Positions 54,515-63,438 of a DNA stretch of 64,000 bases are shown here, piece by piece (positions within the stretch are counted from its first letter, which is position 1; the number at the start of each line of letters is the position of its first letter). Source of the stretch: Sphingobium indicum B90A (GTDB taxonomy: Bacteria; Pseudomonadota; Alphaproteobacteria; Sphingomonadales; Sphingomonadaceae); the NCBI RefSeq assembly GCF_000264945.2, contig NZ_CP013070.1, positions 2,976,001 through 3,040,000 of the forward strand. Direction: 5' to 3'. The notes under the pieces are model-generated. The model worked only from the letters and a program-made list of their open reading frames with translations, searched no databases and was not told where the DNA came from. A program made the translations under genes and the position numbers.

Positions 54515-55744
54515 CTATCCTGCGCTCCGACCGGCGCCGAAGTCAGGACGCAGGATCTTGCCCGCGCTGCGGAGCCCATCGAGATGATCTGACCAGTGTT
54601 GCATCATCCGGACGCGCTCGTCCCAATATTCTCCGCGGGTATACGCGCGTCGCACCGCACTGGCGTCCAGGTGGGCGAGTTGCTTCTCGATCGCGTCCGG
54701 GTTCCAGATGCCCATTTCATTGAGCAGCGTTGCCGCCATGGCGCGGAAGCCATGCGCGGTCATTTCCTGCTGGCTGTAGCCAAGACGGCGCAGCGCCTGA
54801 TTGACCGCATTTTCGGACATCGGCCGCTTCGGATTGCCCATACATGGAAACAGGTAATCGCGGTGGCCAGTATGGTCCCGCAACTCCTCGATCAGTTCCA
54901 GCACCTGACGTGACAGCGGGACGCGATGCGGTCGGCGCATCTTCATCCGCTCGGCTGACAGATACCACACGGCCTTATCGCAATCGAACTCGCTCCACTG
55001 CGCTTGCCTCAGTTCGCCCGGCCGAACGAACAGGTGCGGTGAAAGCTTGAGCGCCATCAGTGTCACCATCTGACCCTCATAGCCATCGATAGCCCGGAGG
55101 AGCTTGCCCACCTGGACTGGGTTGGTGATGGCCGCCAGGTGCTTCACGCGGGGGGTGGCGATGGCGCCGCGAAGATCGGCGGCAACGTCCTTCTGGCATC
55201 GCACGGTAGCGACGCCGTACCGGAACACGCGGCTGAGAACGCTCCGCATGCGGCGAGCACTTTCATACCGCCCATCGGATTCGACCTTGCGAAGCACGGC
55301 CAACACCTCCTGTGGCGTGATATTCGCGATCGGGAGACTGCCGATCATGGGATAGGCCATGCCGAGGAGCCAACGGATCTTGCTTAGTGTGATCTCCGCG
55401 CGACCCTCTCGCTCGCACTTCTGGACCCATTCATCGGCAACATCCTTGAAGGTGTTCGCAGCCGCGACCTTGGCGGCGACTCGCGCCCGCTTTTTCTCAA
55501 CCGCCGGATCGAGACCTGCGGCGATCTGGCGGCGCGCTTCGTCACGCCGCTCTCTCGCATCGGCTAGTCCGACGTCCGGCCAAAGCCCTAGGTGCAGTGT
55601 TTTCTGCTTGCCGAGATGTCGGAAGCTCAGCTTCCATATTTTGGAACCGTTGGGCTGGACTGTGAGGAACAGTCCTTGCCCGTCGGAGAGGTTGAACGGC
55701 TTCGCCGCAGGCTTGGCGGCGGTGATTCTGAGGTGAGACAGCAT
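54515..55744 (-). CDS. int: P4-type tyrosine integrase
   Basis: A 409-aa integrase. The N-terminal DUF4102 arm-binding domain (NLSDGQGLFLTVQPNGSKIW, TLHLGLWPDVGLADARERRD) precedes the core-binding domain. The catalytic domain has Arg in FVRPGELRQAQWSEFD, H-x-x-R in MTAHGFRAMAATLLNEMG, and the Tyr near AVRRAYTRGEYWDERVRMMQ. It is transcribed away from the tRNA-Leu and lies 176 bases from its 3' end, the normal arrangement for an element integrated in that tRNA. It should catalyse ICE integration and excision. Confidence 0.93.
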   Translation of the reverse strand: MLSHLRITAAKPAAKPFNLSDGQGLFLTVQPNGSKIWKLSFRHLGKQKTLHLGLWPDVGLADARERRDEARRQIAAGLDPAVEKKRARVAAKVAAANTFKDVADEWVQKCEREGRAEITLSKIRWLLGMAYPMIGSLPIANITPQEVLAVLRKVESDGRYESARRMRSVLSRVFRYGVATVRCQKDVAADLRGAIATPRVKHLAAITNPVQVGKLLRAIDGYEGQMVTLMALKLSPHLFVRPGELRQAQWSEFDCDKAVWYLSAERMKMRRPHRVPLSRQVLELIEELRDHTGHRDYLFPCMGNPKRPMSENAVNQALRRLGYSQQEMTAHGFRAMAATLLNEMGIWNPDAIEKQLAHLDASAVRRAYTRGEYWDERVRMMQHWSDHLDGLRSAGKILRPDFGAGRSAG

Positions 55745-55787
55745 GTCGATTTCCCAGCTAAGCCGGGTCGATCCACCACCAACAAAA

Positions 55788-55809
55788 ACACCAACAAATG
55801 TTGGTGTTC
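55788..55809. repeat. Palindromic arm-site-like repeat between int and tRNA
   Basis: AACACCAACA (55788-55797), AA, TGTTGGTGTT (55800-55809): a perfect 10-bp inverted repeat. A further related CCACCAACAAA unit lies just to its left (55,776-55,787). It sits between the integrase start and the tRNA 3' end and could be an integrase arm-binding site or an int operator. Confidence 0.45.
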
Positions 55810-55920
55810 TGGCTGGATTCCGGTGGACTTCGCCGGACGGTTAGTCGGCGATTTTCGGTCGAAATATGCTGTAAAACCAGCCATTTGCTGGACGCTCCCG
55901 GATCATTCCGGAAGCGTTTC

Positions 55921-55945
55921 TGGTGCCCAGAAGAGGACTCGAACC
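55921..55945. other. Probable ICE attachment core (attR side) in tRNA 3' end
   Basis: The 3' end of tRNA-Leu, including its encoded CCA (TGG at 55,921-55,923) and T-arm, faces the integrase. P4-type integrases recombine within such 3' ends, so the crossover likely lies here and the element supplies the tRNA 3' part. The matching repeat at the other ICE end was not found in this window. Confidence 0.5.
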
Positions 55946-56007
55946 TCCACGACCTTGCGATCGCCAGCACCTGAAGCTGGTGCGTCTACCAATTCCGCCA
56001 TCTGGGC
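55921..56007 (-). tRNA. tRNA-Leu (CAG)
   Basis: The minus strand reads a class II tRNA. The acceptor stem is GCCCAGA/TCTGGGC, the D-arm TGGCGGAATTGGTAGACGCA, and the anticodon stem CCAGC/GCTGG with loop TTCAGGT, giving anticodon CAG. A long variable arm follows, then the T-arm GAGGTTCGAGTCCTC, discriminator A and encoded CCA. The length is 87 nt including CCA. The structure is intact despite the adjoining integrated element. Confidence 0.95.
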
Positions 56008-56149
56008 ACGGGGTAGGAGCGCGCAACTAGCCGCTGGCCGTAGGGCTGTCAATCGCGGCGGGCGCATTATTTTTTATTTTTCTGGTTTCCCGGCCAAGAG
56101 CTTTTTACGGCCCTTTTTCAAGGCCACTGCCGCTGAACTGGAGAATAGC

Positions 56150-56905
56150 ATGGATCGTCCCGACATCGCGCCGCCCGCCTTTCACCCTCGCCCGGACGGG
56201 CTGCGGCTGGCCTGTCGGCATCGGCCCGGCGCAGGGCCTACGATCGTCTTCCTGCCCGGCTACATGTCCGACATGGAGGGGGGCAAGGCGGTCGCGCTGG
56301 ACGGCTGGGCGCAAAGCCAGGGGCGGGCGATGCTGCGGCTCGATTATGCCGGCAATGGCGCAAGCGAGGGGCGGTTCGAGGATGGCACGTTGGCAAGCTG
56401 GCGCGACGATGCATTGTTGCTGATCGATTCGCTGGTCCAGGGGCCGGTGGTGCTGGTCGGATCTTCCATGGGCGGCTGGCTGGCGCTGCTGATCGCGCTG
56501 GCCAGGCCCGAGCGGGTGGCGGGGCTGGTCGGCATCGCGGCGGCGCCGGACTTCACCGAATGGGGCTTTACCGACGCGGACAAGGCGCTGCTGGCGACGG
56601 AGGGGAGGATCGTCGAGCCGACCCCCTATGGCGATAATCCCTATGTCACCACCCTGGCCTTCTGGGAATCGGGCCAGTCGCTGCGGCTGCTGGAGGGGGA
56701 GATCGCGATCGATTGCCCGGTGCGGCTGTTGCAGGGTCAGGCCGACCCCGACGTGCCGTGGCGGACGGCGTTGCGGATCGCGGAGCGGCTGCGTTCATCC
56801 GATGTGCAGACGCTGCTGATTAAGGATGGCGACCATCGCCTTTCCCGCGATCCGGACATCGCGCTGCTGATCCGGACCCTCGCCAGCCTGTTGGACAGCC
56901 TGTGA
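56150..56905 (+). CDS. Alpha/beta hydrolase
   Basis: A 251-aa cytoplasmic hydrolase. It has the oxyanion loop TIVFLPGYMSDMEGGKA, the nucleophile elbow VLVGSSMGGWLALLIALARP (Ser in G-S-S-M-G), Asp near LLQGQADPDVPWRTAL and His in LIKDGDHRLSRDPD. It resembles the ABHD10-like/palmitoyl-thioesterase group of sphingomonads. The ATG at 56,150 is the first start with homology; the long open frame upstream crosses the tRNA and is chance. It overlaps the TPR gene downstream. First chromosomal gene beyond the ICE. Confidence 0.85.
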   Translation: MDRPDIAPPAFHPRPDGLRLACRHRPGAGPTIVFLPGYMSDMEGGKAVALDGWAQSQGRAMLRLDYAGNGASEGRFEDGTLASWRDDALLLIDSLVQGPVVLVGSSMGGWLALLIALARPERVAGLVGIAAAPDFTEWGFTDADKALLATEGRIVEPTPYGDNPYVTTLAFWESGQSLRLLEGEIAIDCPVRLLQGQADPDVPWRTALRIAERLRSSDVQTLLIKDGDHRLSRDPDIALLIRTLASLLDSL

Positions 56906-57762
56906 TGCCCTTCCTCCTCCCGCTGCTGCTGCTCGCCCCCCAGGCCTATGATCCGGAGGTCGAGGCGGTGATGAACCGCAAGAGGAAGGAAAGGGCGGAG
57001 GCCTCCGCCGCCGCCGTTGCGCCCGTTGCGCAGGCCAGCGACGGCCGCATTCCGGTGCCGGACAGATATGCGGCGAAATTCCAGGTCTGCCTGGACCAGG
57101 CGGCGGAGGCGCCGGACAAAGGCGTCGCCTTCGCGCAGCAATGGCGGATCGAGGGCGGCAGCTTCTATGCGCGCAACTGCATGGGCTTTGCCTATGCCCG
57201 CGCCGAACGCTGGGCGCCCGCCATCGTCGCCTTCGAACAGGGGGCGGACGAAGCCGAGCGCAACGGCGAAATGGCGCAGAGCGCCCGGCTGTGGGCGCAG
57301 GCCGGCAATGCCGCGCTGGCCGGCGGCGATGCCGCGAAGGCGCGGGATGATTTCGACGCGGCGCTGGCGCGGGGCCTGCCCGACGGCATGGAGAAGGGCG
57401 AGGTCCATCTGGACCGCGCCCGGGCGCTGGTGGCGCTGAACGACGGCGGGGGCGCGCGCGCATCGCTCGACATCGCGCTGGAACAGGTGCCGCAAGATCC
57501 CCTGGCCTGGCTGCTTTCGGCCACGCTGGCGCGCCGGTCCGGGGAAATGAAGCTGGCGCAGGCGCATATAGCGCGGGCGGTGCAGCTTTCGCCCGATGAT
57601 GCCTCCGTCGCGCTGGAGGAGGGCAATATCGCCATCCTCACCGATCATGAGGACATCGCCCGATCCGCCTGGCAACGCGCGGTGAAGCTGGCGGCGGATG
57701 CGCCCGCGGGCAGGGCGGCGGCCGACAATCTGTCCCGCTTGCCGCCGAAGCCCGCCGACTGA
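56905..57762 (+). CDS. TPR-repeat protein
   Basis: A 285-aa exported protein. A short hydrophobic N-terminus (MPFLLPLLLLAPQAYDPEVE) precedes TPR-like helical pairs (ARLWAQAGNAALAGGDAAKA; WLLSATLARRSGEMKLAQAH; AVQLSPDDASVALEEGNIAI). It overlaps the hydrolase stop codon, so the two are co-transcribed. Function unknown; probably a periplasmic scaffold. Confidence 0.75.
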   Translation: MPFLLPLLLLAPQAYDPEVEAVMNRKRKERAEASAAAVAPVAQASDGRIPVPDRYAAKFQVCLDQAAEAPDKGVAFAQQWRIEGGSFYARNCMGFAYARAERWAPAIVAFEQGADEAERNGEMAQSARLWAQAGNAALAGGDAAKARDDFDAALARGLPDGMEKGEVHLDRARALVALNDGGGARASLDIALEQVPQDPLAWLLSATLARRSGEMKLAQAHIARAVQLSPDDASVALEEGNIAILTDHEDIARSAWQRAVKLAADAPAGRAAADNLSRLPPKPAD

Positions 57763-57839
57763 CGGCTTGCGAAGGGAACCTCGGCCCCTCCTTCTCCGTT
57801 GGCCCGCCAGGCGGGACGCGAGGAAAAAGGAGCCTGAGG

Positions 57840-58049
57840 ATGCAGGATCGTCATGGAAAATTCGCGGCGCTCGCCCTGCTGGCGGCAAGCGCGCTGGCGT
57901 TGACCGCCTGTTCGCACGGCGCGACGCGCGGCGGACTGATCGGCGGCGCGGGCGGCGCCGTGGTCGGCTCGGCGACCGGCCTCGGCACGGTGGAGGGCGC
58001 GGTGATCGGCGGCGCCGCCGGCGCGATCATCGGCGACGACAAGGATTGA
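57840..58049 (+). CDS. Glycine-zipper lipoprotein
   Basis: A 69-aa lipoprotein. The signal peptide ends in a lipobox LTAC near residue 24. The mature part is a Gly-rich zipper (GGLIGGAGGAVVGSATGLGT; AVIGGAAGAIIGDDKD), as in small outer-membrane lipoproteins of alphaproteobacteria. Preceded by AGGAGCCTGAGG. Function unknown. Confidence 0.75.
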   Translation: MQDRHGKFAALALLAASALALTACSHGATRGGLIGGAGGAVVGSATGLGTVEGAVIGGAAGAIIGDDKD

Positions 58050-58052
58050 TCG

Positions 58053-58757
58053 TCAGTTGAGATAGAAGTCGACCGTCGTGACGACGCGCACCTTCTTGTA
58101 GGGCGTGTCGCTTGACCCGTCGGCCTCGCCGTCGCGCGCTTCTATCGAGAAATAGCCCTGGGTCGCGCTCTTGATGCCGCCGACGCTGGCGCCGCTGTCG
58201 CGGGCGAACTGTTCGGCGGCGGCGCGGGCGTCCCTGGTCGCGGCAGCGACCATCGGGGGCTTCACGTCGTTGAGCCGGGTGAAGCTGTAGCGCATACCCG
58301 ATCCCTCCTGCAGGGTGACGCCGCGCCGGACCAGATCGAACTGCTGGGCCACAGCCCGCTGGGCGCGGGCGATGTCGGTCGTGCGCAGCAACATGCGCTG
58401 GGTGATGGTGATCGTGTTGACGCCATTGTTGATATATTGGTTGACCCCCGCGCCGGTCGCGGTCAGCGCATCCGGCTTGAAGCCCAGGCTGGCGAAATAG
58501 GCGCGCAGTTCCCGCGTGTTGTTGTCGATCTCCGCCCGGACGGCGGGCAGGTCGAACCCGGTGGCGGAATAGCTGATCGACCAGGTGGCGAGGTCCGCGG
58601 TCACGTCCTTTTCCGCCAGTCCGCGCACGGTGACGGATCGGTCCGCCGCCCTGGCCCGCTTGAGCCCGTCGCCCAGCAGATAGCCGCCGCCGACCATGCC
58701 CAGAGCCAGCACGGCCGCGCATCCCAGGAGCAGCTTGTCATGATAAGTTAAGGCCAT
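58053..58757 (-). CDS. SIMPL-domain protein
   Basis: A 234-aa protein with an N-terminal membrane anchor (LLLGCAAVLALGMVGGGYLL). A SIMPL domain follows: SVTVRGLAEKDVTADLATWS at its start and GGIKSATQGYFSIEARDG near its end. SIMPL proteins are periplasmic or outer-membrane and of poorly defined role. Its stop lies 3 bases from that of the glycine-zipper gene (convergent). Confidence 0.85.
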   Translation of the reverse strand: MALTYHDKLLLGCAAVLALGMVGGGYLLGDGLKRARAADRSVTVRGLAEKDVTADLATWSISYSATGFDLPAVRAEIDNNTRELRAYFASLGFKPDALTATGAGVNQYINNGVNTITITQRMLLRTTDIARAQRAVAQQFDLVRRGVTLQEGSGMRYSFTRLNDVKPPMVAAATRDARAAAEQFARDSGASVGGIKSATQGYFSIEARDGEADGSSDTPYKKVRVVTTVDFYLN

Positions 58758-58860
58758 GTCCGCCTCCCTCTTCCGTCCGGGCCTGACGCATCCTATCTTG
58801 ATGCTGCCTTAAGGCTGCGGAGATGAACCGTTGCTTTATGGCGACGAATGGAGTGATCTC

Positions 58861-59295
58861 TTGCCCAAATATCTGCACACGATGATCCGCGTGACCGACA
58901 TCGACCGCACCGTCGCATTCTTCCGCCTGCTCGGCCTGGAGGAGCAGAGGCGCTTTGACAACGCGCAGGGGCGGTTCACCCTGGTCTTCCTGGCGGCGCC
59001 GGGGGACGAGGATGCGCAGGTCGAGCTGACCTACAACTGGCCGACCCAGGACGGCAGCCCCGCGGAGGTCTATGGCGGCGGTCGAAATTTCGGGCATCTC
59101 GCCTATCGGGTCGAAAATATCTACGAAACCTGCCAGCGGCTGATGGACGCGGGCGTGACCATCAACCGGCCGCCGCGCGACGGGCACATGGCCTTCGTGC
59201 GGACGCCGGACAACATCTCGATCGAACTGTTGCAGGACGGGCATCTGGAACCGGCCGAACCCTGGGCGTCGATGCCCAATGTCGGAGCCTGGTAG
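58861..59295 (+). CDS. gloA: Lactoylglutathione lyase (glyoxalase I)
   Basis: A 144-aa VOC-fold enzyme that converts the methylglyoxal-glutathione adduct to S-lactoylglutathione. It has [20 protein letters not shown] (metal-binding His near the start), VELTYNW (Glu ligand), [15 protein letters not shown] (His) and [10 protein letters not shown] (Glu). The TTG at 58,861 is preferred because homologues begin [10 protein letters not shown]. It is followed by gloB after 4 bases, forming the complete glyoxalase pathway. Confidence 0.9.
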   Translation: MPKYLHTMIRVTDIDRTVAFFRLLGLEEQRRFDNAQGRFTLVFLAAPGDEDAQVELTYNWPTQDGSPAEVYGGGRNFGHLAYRVENIYETCQRLMDAGVTINRPPRDGHMAFVRTPDNISIELLQDGHLEPAEPWASMPNVGAW

Positions 59296-59299
59296 CGCC

Positions 59300-60022
59300 A
59301 TGCTGGAGGTCGTCCGCATCCCCGTGCTCAGCGACAATTATGTCTGGCTGCTGCATGACGACGCCAGCGGGGAGACGGTCGCCGTCGATCCCGCCGTGGC
59401 GGAGCCGGTGCTGGAAGCGGCGCGGCAGAGGGATTGGACGATAAGCCAGATCTGGAACACCCACTGGCATGGCGACCATGTCGGCGGCAATGCGGCGATC
59501 AAGGCGGCGACCGGCTGCACCATCACCGGCCCCGCCGCGGAGGCGGAGAAGATCGGTACGCTGGACCGCATGGTGCGGGAGGGGGACAGCGTCCGCATCG
59601 GCGCCCACCAGGCCGCCGTGCTGGAGGTGCCTGCCCATACCGCCGGCCATGTCGCCTATCATCTGGCCGACGACCGCCTGATCTTCGTCGGGGACACGCT
59701 GTTCGCCATGGGCTGCGGCCGGCTGTTCGAGGGGACGGCGGCGCAGATGTTCGCCAATATGCGGCGGTTCGCCGCCCTGCCCGACGATACGGTCGTCTAT
59801 TGCGCGCATGAATATACGCAGTCGAACGGCCGCTTCGCGCTGACGGTGGAGCCGGACAACGCCGCCCTGCGCGCCCGCATGGCGGAGGTCGACGCGGCGC
59901 GCTCGCGGGGGGAGGCGACAGTGCCGACCAGCGTCGGACAGGAGCGCGCGACCAATGTCTTCATGCGCGCCAGCGACGTTGCACAACTGGCCGAGCGGCG
60001 GGCGGCGAAGGATGCGGCGTGA
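59300..60022 (+). CDS. gloB: Hydroxyacylglutathione hydrolase (glyoxalase II)
   Basis: A 240-aa MBL-fold hydrolase that releases D-lactate and glutathione. It starts LEVVRIPVLSDNYVWLLHD. The binuclear metal site is THWHGDHVGGN, further His in PAHTAGHVAYH, Asp in FVGDTLFAMGCGRLFEG and His in YCAHEYTQSN. The start at 59,300 is chosen over 59,279 by homology. Same operon as gloA. Confidence 0.93.
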   Translation: MLEVVRIPVLSDNYVWLLHDDASGETVAVDPAVAEPVLEAARQRDWTISQIWNTHWHGDHVGGNAAIKAATGCTITGPAAEAEKIGTLDRMVREGDSVRIGAHQAAVLEVPAHTAGHVAYHLADDRLIFVGDTLFAMGCGRLFEGTAAQMFANMRRFAALPDDTVVYCAHEYTQSNGRFALTVEPDNAALRARMAEVDAARSRGEATVPTSVGQERATNVFMRASDVAQLAERRAAKDAA

Positions 60023-60076
60023 CGGTTTTCGCGCCGGTCCGGCGTCCTGGAATCGGGACCAATGAGGAGAGGTGCC

Positions 60077-60493
60077 ATGCGTCCGTGGATATTGGGTTCC
60101 GGCCTGTGTCTGGCCCCGCTGCTGCTGGCGGGATGTTCGGGCGCTCATGAGCCGCCCAGGCTGACCGAAAAGCAGACAAGCGAACTGGAGCGCGCCCTGG
60201 CCGGCAAGGTGCCCGGCGAAAAGACCAGCTGCGTCAATCGGGAATCCCAGTCCAACCTGACGGCCATCAGCAACAGCGTCCTGCTGTACCGGGTCAGCCG
60301 GCGGCTGGTCTATCGCAACGACCTGATCGGCAGTTGTTCCGGGCTGTCGCGGGGCGACACGCTGATCATCAGGACGTGGGGATCGCAATATTGCCGCGGG
60401 GACCAAATAACCAGCGCCGACCTGATGACCGGCATGGTGACGGGAAATTGCGCGCTGGGCGACTTCACGTCCTATCGCGCGCCGTCGAAATAG
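60077..60493 (+). CDS. Hypothetical lipoprotein
   Basis: A 138-aa protein. GAGGAGAG precedes the ATG at 60,077. The signal peptide ends in the lipobox LLAGCSG near residue 20. The mature part contains three later Cys that could form disulfides (TSCVNRES, IGSCSGLS, QYCRGDQ) and a fourth in GNCALGDF. No family recognised. Confidence 0.65.
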   Translation: MRPWILGSGLCLAPLLLAGCSGAHEPPRLTEKQTSELERALAGKVPGEKTSCVNRESQSNLTAISNSVLLYRVSRRLVYRNDLIGSCSGLSRGDTLIIRTWGSQYCRGDQITSADLMTGMVTGNCALGDFTSYRAPSK

Positions 60494-60545
60494 GTTTGCC
60501 GGCGGGTCATGCCGCGTTCCTGCCACGAACCCGGTCGGCCGGGAT

Positions 60546-62324
60546 TCACCCCTTGTACAGCGCGTCCAGCCGATCCTGATAGCGGGCGCGGATGACGTGG
60601 CGGCGGATTTTCATCGACGGCGTCATCTCGCTATTCTCTATGGTGAAGGGTTCGTCGGCCAGGATGAAGCGCCGCACCCGCTCTATCACCGACAGATCGT
60701 CATTCACCCGGTCGACCGCGGCGCGCAGCGCAGCCTGATAGGCGGCATCCTTCTCGATGCCCTCCACCTTGCGTCCCTGCTCCGCCGCCCATTCGCGCGT
60801 CCATTCGGCGTCGGGCACCAGCAGCCCCACCAGATGCGGCCGCCGGTCGCCATGGACCATCGCCTGCCCGATCTCCGGCTGGAGCGTCAGCATGCCTTCC
60901 ACCTTCTGGGGCGAGACATTGTCGCCCTTGTCGTTGACGATCAGATCCTTCTTGCGGTCGGTGATGCGGATGCGGCCCTTTTCGTCGATCTCCCCGATGT
61001 CGCCGGTGTGCAGCCAGCCATTTTGCAGCGCCCTTTCCGTTTCCGCCGCATTGCGCCAATAGCCGTGCATCACCAGTTCCCCGCGGACGAGGATTTCGCC
61101 GTCGTCCGCGATCCGCACCTCCACCCCGTCCAGCGGCGGCCCCACCGTGTCCATCGCGATCCCGGCGCGGGGGCGGTTGCAACTGATCACCGGCCCCGCC
61201 TCGGTCTGGCCATAGCCCTGGAGCAGCGTCAGCCCCATGGCGTCGAAGAACAGGCCGACATCGGGATTGAGCGGCGCGCCGCCCGACACCAGCGCCTTCA
61301 TCCGCCCGCCGAACCGGGCCGCGATCTTGGGCTTCAGGGTGCGCGCCAGCAGCGCCTTCATCGGCAGGTCGAGCAGCGATTTCCGCCCGCGTTGCTCCTT
61401 CGCCGCGATGCGCAGCGCCTGGCCCAGCAGATAGGCGGGGAATTTGCCCTGCTTCTCGATCGACTTGATGATGCGGGCGCGCAGCACCTCGAACAGGCGG
61501 GGGACGACGACCATGATCGTCGGCCGCGCTTCCTCGATATTGCTGGCCAGCTTTTCCAGCCCTTCGGAATAATAGATCTGACCCGCCACCATGATCGGCA
61601 GGAACTGGCCCCCGCTATGCTCATAGGCGTGGGACAGGGGCAGGAAGGACAGGAACACCTCCTGCCCCCGCCCGAAATCCTCCTCCAGCAACTTGTCGGC
61701 CCCCTCGATATTGCAGAGGATGGCGCCGTGATGCTGCATCACCCCGCGCGGCGCGCCGCCGGTGCCGCTGGTGTAGATGATGCAGGCCAGATCGTCGCGC
61801 TTCGCCGCCTGGCTGGCGGCGCAGGCCTCGATGTCGGTGGGATAATGGGCGATCAGGTCGCTCCATAGATGGCAGGCGACATCGCCCTGCATGCCGCGCA
61901 ACGGCTCCATGCCGATGACGAAGCTGGCCTGCGACCGCAGCACGGCGGGCATCAGGTTCTGCGCCAGCTTCGCGGTGGAAACGATGACGGCGCGGGCGCC
62001 GCTGTCGGTCAGGATATGCTGGTGGTCGCGGGTGGTGTTGGTGGTGTAGGTCGGCACCGTGACGCAGCCCGCCGCCATGATGGCAAGGTCCGCGATGCAG
62101 AATTCCGGCCGGTTCTCGCTGACCAGCATCACCGGATCGCCCGGCTTCAATCCCTGCGCCTGCAATGCGCTGGCCAGCGAGGCGACCTCCAGAGCGACTT
62201 CGGTCCAGCTGAGCGATTGCCATTCCCCCGCCGCCTTGCGCCACAGGAAGGGGGCGTCGCCCATCGCCCTGGCGCGGTCGAAGAACATGGTCACCAGATT
62301 GGGAAAACGCTCCATCGCGCTCAA
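60546..62324 (-). CDS. Long-chain acyl-CoA ligase (FadD15-like)
   Basis: A 592-aa AMP-forming ligase that activates fatty acids to acyl-CoA. The P-loop-like ACIIYTSGTGGAPRGVMQHH matches the AMP-binding signature. Further motifs are LLQGYGQTEAGPVISCN, GWLHTGDIGEIDEKGRIRIT, and DRKKDLIVNDKGDNVSPQK with the hinge Asp/Lys. Length and motifs fit the eukaryotic-like long-chain ligase branch. It stands alone on the minus strand. Confidence 0.88.
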   Translation of the reverse strand: MSAMERFPNLVTMFFDRARAMGDAPFLWRKAAGEWQSLSWTEVALEVASLASALQAQGLKPGDPVMLVSENRPEFCIADLAIMAAGCVTVPTYTTNTTRDHQHILTDSGARAVIVSTAKLAQNLMPAVLRSQASFVIGMEPLRGMQGDVACHLWSDLIAHYPTDIEACAASQAAKRDDLACIIYTSGTGGAPRGVMQHHGAILCNIEGADKLLEEDFGRGQEVFLSFLPLSHAYEHSGGQFLPIMVAGQIYYSEGLEKLASNIEEARPTIMVVVPRLFEVLRARIIKSIEKQGKFPAYLLGQALRIAAKEQRGRKSLLDLPMKALLARTLKPKIAARFGGRMKALVSGGAPLNPDVGLFFDAMGLTLLQGYGQTEAGPVISCNRPRAGIAMDTVGPPLDGVEVRIADDGEILVRGELVMHGYWRNAAETERALQNGWLHTGDIGEIDEKGRIRITDRKKDLIVNDKGDNVSPQKVEGMLTLQPEIGQAMVHGDRRPHLVGLLVPDAEWTREWAAEQGRKVEGIEKDAAYQAALRAAVDRVNDDLSVIERVRRFILADEPFTIENSEMTPSMKIRRHVIRARYQDRLDALYKG

Positions 62325-62527
62325 AACGGCATCTCCTCGCTAGCGGCGCGTCTTTTTGGCGCGCTTTACTGCCTCCCAGGCTATAACCGCGCCATGCCGT
62401 AACGGCCATGATTTTTCGCGGATTTCCCGGAAACGCCTGCATGGCCCCCGTTAAAGCGCCCGTGGCAGGAGCGCGCTATATTCCGGGGCGGCCGCCGACG
62501 TCCGCTAGCCGTGAAATAATTAGCGGG

Positions 62528-63313
62528 CTAATGATCCTCATGCCCCTCGGCCAGCGCCTCCAGCACATCGTCCAGCCGCGCCGCGTCGCCAAGCGCGATT
62601 ACCTGGCCGTCGCTGTCATGGGTGAGCGGTTCGCCGGCCCAGTCGCACATCCGCCCGCCCGCGCCCTCGACCACCGGCACCAGCGCCGCCAGATCGTGCA
62701 GCTTCAGCCCTGCCTCGACCACGATGTCGACATGGCCGGACGCGACCAGCCCGTAATTATAGCAGTCGCCGCCCCAGACGGTGTCGCGGCACTGCCCCGC
62801 AAGGCGCGAGAAATGCTCGGCGGTGCAGCCGGGGAAAAGCTGCGGCGCGGTGGAGGCCAGGATCGCCTGGTCCAGGGCGCGGCAGGCGCGGGTCGTCACC
62901 GGCCTGCCGTTGAAGGTCGTCGGTTGCCCCATCATCCCCGCCCAGCGTTCGTCCGCTATGGGCTGGTCGATGATCCCGATGGTGGGCCAACCCGCCTGCG
63001 TCAGCGCGATCAGCGTGCCGAAGATCGGCCGCCCGGCGATGAAGCTGCGCGTGCCGTCGATGGGATCGAGGATCCATACCCGCTCCGCATCCTCGCGGGC
63101 CGCGCCATATTCCTCCCCGATGATGCCGTCCTGCGGCCGTTCCTTTTCCAGGATCGCGCGGATCGCCGCTTCCGCCGCCCGGTCCGCCTCCGTCACGGGG
63201 GACTGGTCGGATTTGAATTCCATGTCGTAGCGCGCGCGGAAAAAGGGGCGGATCGCCGCGCGGGCGGCGTCGGCAAGGCGGTTGGCAAGGGCCAGGTCGT
63301 CGCGGGTCGTCAT
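62528..63313 (-). CDS. hisN: Histidinol-phosphatase/inositol-monophosphatase family enzyme
   Basis: A 261-aa Mg-dependent phosphatase. Metal-binding motifs are SPVTEADRAAEAAIR, GIIGEEYGAA, WILDPIDGTRSFIAGRP and LKLHDLAALVPVVEGAGG. The GTRSFIAGRP form and length match histidinol-phosphatase HisN of alphaproteobacteria, which acts in histidine biosynthesis; an inositol monophosphatase is the alternative. Confidence 0.82.
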   Translation of the reverse strand: MTTRDDLALANRLADAARAAIRPFFRARYDMEFKSDQSPVTEADRAAEAAIRAILEKERPQDGIIGEEYGAAREDAERVWILDPIDGTRSFIAGRPIFGTLIALTQAGWPTIGIIDQPIADERWAGMMGQPTTFNGRPVTTRACRALDQAILASTAPQLFPGCTAEHFSRLAGQCRDTVWGGDCYNYGLVASGHVDIVVEAGLKLHDLAALVPVVEGAGGRMCDWAGEPLTHDSDGQVIALGDAARLDDVLEALAEGHEDH

Positions 63314-63438
63314 GCCGCCGGCCTAGAGCATTTTGTGGCCGGGCGGAACGGTCGACGACCGGAAAATGCACAAACAGATGTCGCGGCGATCGCATGCAAG
63401 GGATAGGCTGGACTTCGCCGATTCCCTGAAGGAGGGAC

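Noticed and set aside
55592..56149. N-terminal extension of the alpha/beta hydrolase through the tRNA
   Set aside because: The frame crosses the tRNA-Leu gene and the integrase promoter region; homology begins at 56,150.
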